NCBI RefSeq assembly: GCF_024461735.1
Contig: NZ_JANGAD010000008.1
Coordinates: forward strand, 62,001 to 126,000
DNA length: 64,000 bases
Source: Anaerotignum propionicum
GTDB taxonomy: Bacteria; Bacillota; Clostridia; Lachnospirales; Anaerotignaceae
Direction of reading: 5' to 3'
The translations under genes and the position numbers were made by a program. This document shows, one piece after another, positions 62,961 through 64,000 of the stretch. The notes beneath the pieces were generated by a model. The model ran no database searches. It had not been told where the DNA came from and saw nothing but the letters and a program-made list of their open reading frames with translations. Numbering within the stretch: the stretch's first letter is position 1; every line of letters starts with the position of its first letter.

Positions 62961-63293
62961 TTACACCTCCTTATCAATCAAAGTAAAATACCGTTTATAT
63001 TCCGTTTCTATTGCTGACAAGCCCATCTCCAGCGTTTGCAGTAAAAGCTGAGTATCATGGTCTGCCATACCCTCTAAAGGGAAAAGGACTTTGAAAAAAC
63101 CGCCGTTTTTTTCATCCGCTTCACAGCGAAATGGAATTTCCGTAAATTGCTCAATGGCATTTATGGTATTCAACGTCAGTACAGATACAGCGGAACAAAC
63201 AATGTCTCTGCCGCTTTTGGCGTACTCTGCATGCCCGGTTAGCTCAACTCCGCAGATTTTTCCGTCTTTACGATAAATAATAGCTCTTATCAT
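62961..63293 (-). CDS. prp: ribosomal-processing cysteine protease Prp
   Basis: A 110-residue cysteine protease (formerly YsxB) that cleaves the L27 extension. The catalytic pair is H21 in LTGHAEYAKSG and C33 in DIVCSAVSVL, at the usual spacing. Located between rplU and rpmA, the standard place. It starts 2 bp after the rplU stop. Confidence 0.95.
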   Translation of the reverse strand: MIRAIIYRKDGKICGVELTGHAEYAKSGRDIVCSAVSVLTLNTINAIEQFTEIPFRCEADEKNGGFFKVLFPLEGMADHDTQLLLQTLEMGLSAIETEYKRYFTLIDKEV

Positions 63294-63295
63294 AA

Positions 63296-63601
63296 TTAGA
63301 TAGATTTGATCTGTAATTTTGTGAAAGGCTGTCTATGGCCTCTTTTTTTGTGAAAGCCTTTTTTGGATTTGTACTTATAAATAATAACCTTTTTCTCCTT
63401 GCCATCACCAATTACAGAAGCTGTAACAGCAGCACCGTCAACATAAGGAGCACCTACTTTAACGTCACCGTCTTTTGCTAAAACAAGAACCTTGTCGAAT
63501 GTAAAATCCTGACCAGCTTCAACGCCTAACTTTTCAACTGTGATGACATCACCTTCAGATACCTTATACTGCTTACCACCTGTTTCAATAATTGCGTACA
63601 T
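63296..63601 (-). CDS. rplU: 50S ribosomal protein L21
   Basis: A 101-residue L21 starting [18 protein letters not shown] and ending [18 protein letters not shown], the conserved rRNA-binding tail. ATG at 63601 follows GAGGAGGTG; six upstream in-frame codons belong to the ribosome site. First gene of the rplU-prp-rpmA operon. Confidence 0.96.
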   Translation of the reverse strand: MYAIIETGGKQYKVSEGDVITVEKLGVEAGQDFTFDKVLVLAKDGDVKVGAPYVDGAAVTASVIGDGKEKKVIIYKYKSKKGFHKKRGHRQPFTKLQIKSI

Positions 63602-63688
63602 ATGAACACCTCCTCGCAATTTACTCGCCGAATACGGTAATCAAAGCCATTCTTTGATTTTAAAACCTCTCCGTGCGGCTGAACATAC
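63602..63688 (-). promoter_or_regulatory. L21-leader-type 5' region of rplU
   Basis: The leader contains GCCGCACGGAGAGGTTTTAAA, an AATCAAAG/CTTTGATT hairpin and ACCGTATTCGGC up to the ribosome site, matching my recollection of the L21 leader motif of Firmicutes, a proposed autoregulatory RNA. A covariance search is needed to confirm. Confidence 0.6.
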
Positions 63689-63694
63689 TTCATA

Positions 63695-63723
63695 ATAGTA
63701 TCACAGCAAAAAAAACATGTCAA
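63695..63723 (-). promoter_or_regulatory. rplU promoter
   Basis: Minus strand TTGACA, 17-bp spacer, TACTAT. Confidence 0.85.
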
Positions 63724-63729
63724 CAAAAA

Positions 63730-64000
63730 CTATTCTAATTCATGCCCATTTTTTACGGAAAAATAAGCTTTGCTGTCGCCGCTTTTCCACAAAAGCTCAC
63801 GCAAAAGCTGAATGCCTTCTTTCGTCATGCATTTTTTACCAGTTAAACTTTCTCCATATGCCAATTTTAATGCTTCCAAAGCTTTTTCTTCCAAGCCAGC
63901 TAAAGCATATAGCCTTCCAACCTTATCACAAACCTTGCCAAAACTTTCTGTTGTTATTCCGTTTTTCCCTGCCAAAATCAAAACATGATCCAGCATTGTC
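63730..64000 (-). CDS. C-terminal part of an unrecognised helical protein (partial)
   Basis: The frame is open to the window edge, so the real start lies beyond it; the last 90 residues are visible. They read as amphipathic helices (GKVCDKVGRLYALAGLEEKALEALKLAYGESL) in the style of tetratricopeptide-like repeats, with no catalytic motif. It ends 7 bp before the rplU promoter. Identity cannot be set from this fragment. Confidence 0.55.
   Translation of the reverse strand, partial: TMLDHVLILAGKNGITTESFGKVCDKVGRLYALAGLEEKALEALKLAYGESLTGKKCMTKEGIQLLRELLWKSGDSKAYFSVKNGHELE

Noticed and set aside
1..64000. CRISPR arrays, rRNA and tRNA genes
   Set aside because: No regularly spaced direct repeats of CRISPR size and no cloverleaf or rRNA signature were seen on either strand by eye; a covariance search would settle short tRNAs.

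Overview
The window is a 64 kb piece of an AT-rich, Gram-positive, anaerobic-type Firmicute chromosome, most likely class Clostridia and plausibly the Lachnospirales (Anaerotignum-like). The evidence is the hrcA-grpE-dnaK-dnaJ order with a CIRCE operator, a separate secD/secF pair beside a TIGR04086 membrane protein, a LysM-GH18 spore-cortex type hydrolase, YfmF/YfmH-like M16 peptidases, an Obg-L27-Prp-L21 cluster whose L27 has a cleavable N-terminus, T-box control of trp genes, and strong AGGAGG ribosome binding sites. The genus is inferred, not proven. No rRNA, tRNA or CRISPR array was seen. Most genes lie on the minus strand.

Layout. 1-4.4 kb: a minus-strand proline cluster (proB, zinc-ribbon protein, DUF2085 protein, 5-formyl-THF cyclo-ligase, proA, partial DUF2971 gene) joined by overlapping stops and starts. 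4.4-9.4 kb: a large Cache-HAMP-PAS-GGDEF-degenerate HD-GYP signalling protein and glnS. 9.9-15.3 kb (plus strand): a DUF5721-like gene, a CIRCE-controlled Hsp90 (htpG), an unknown gene and a CstA-type transporter. 15.3-20 kb: exoA, an ArsC/Spx-like gene, a nitrilase, and a low-molecular-weight tyrosine phosphatase (LMW-PTP) gene interrupted by a ~2.05 kb inserted segment. 20.2-27 kb: a complete trpEGDCFBA operon behind a tryptophan T-box. 27.2-30.8 kb: a divergent phzF/mocR pair and a CDF metal exporter behind a NiCo (czcD) riboswitch. 30.8-36.9 kb: dnaJ, dnaK, grpE, hrcA and hemW. 37-46 kb: an LTA-synthase-like sulfatase, diaminopropionate ammonia-lyase, secF, secD, a PHP phosphoesterase and a copper-amine-oxidase-like lipoprotein. 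46-55 kb: a two-component system, a thioredoxin-fold lipoprotein, the LysM-GH18 hydrolase, a CBS/CNNM protein and an ABC-F ATPase. 55-64 kb: lgt, two M16 peptidases, a 7TM-GGDEF protein, obg, rpmA, prp, rplU and a gene running off the end.

The most unusual region is 17,515-19,570. The codons for the catalytic P-loop of the LMW-PTP have been used as an insertion site. The original start of the gene stays behind on the left as a 14-codon stub. The insert brings its own replacement start (with RBS) that restores an intact phosphatase on the right. A 10-bp direct repeat marks both junctions, and both ends carry short motifs repeated every 10 bp in inverted orientation. Inside are a truncated methyltransferase and an HxlR regulator/FMN reductase pair with a palindromic operator. 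No recombinase is present. Other notable points are HrcA control extended to Hsp90, a charged linker in that Hsp90, a degenerate HD-GYP domain, a thioredoxin-fold lipoprotein with CxxD instead of CxxC, a possible structured leader upstream of that lipoprotein, and the Prp/L27 processing pair.
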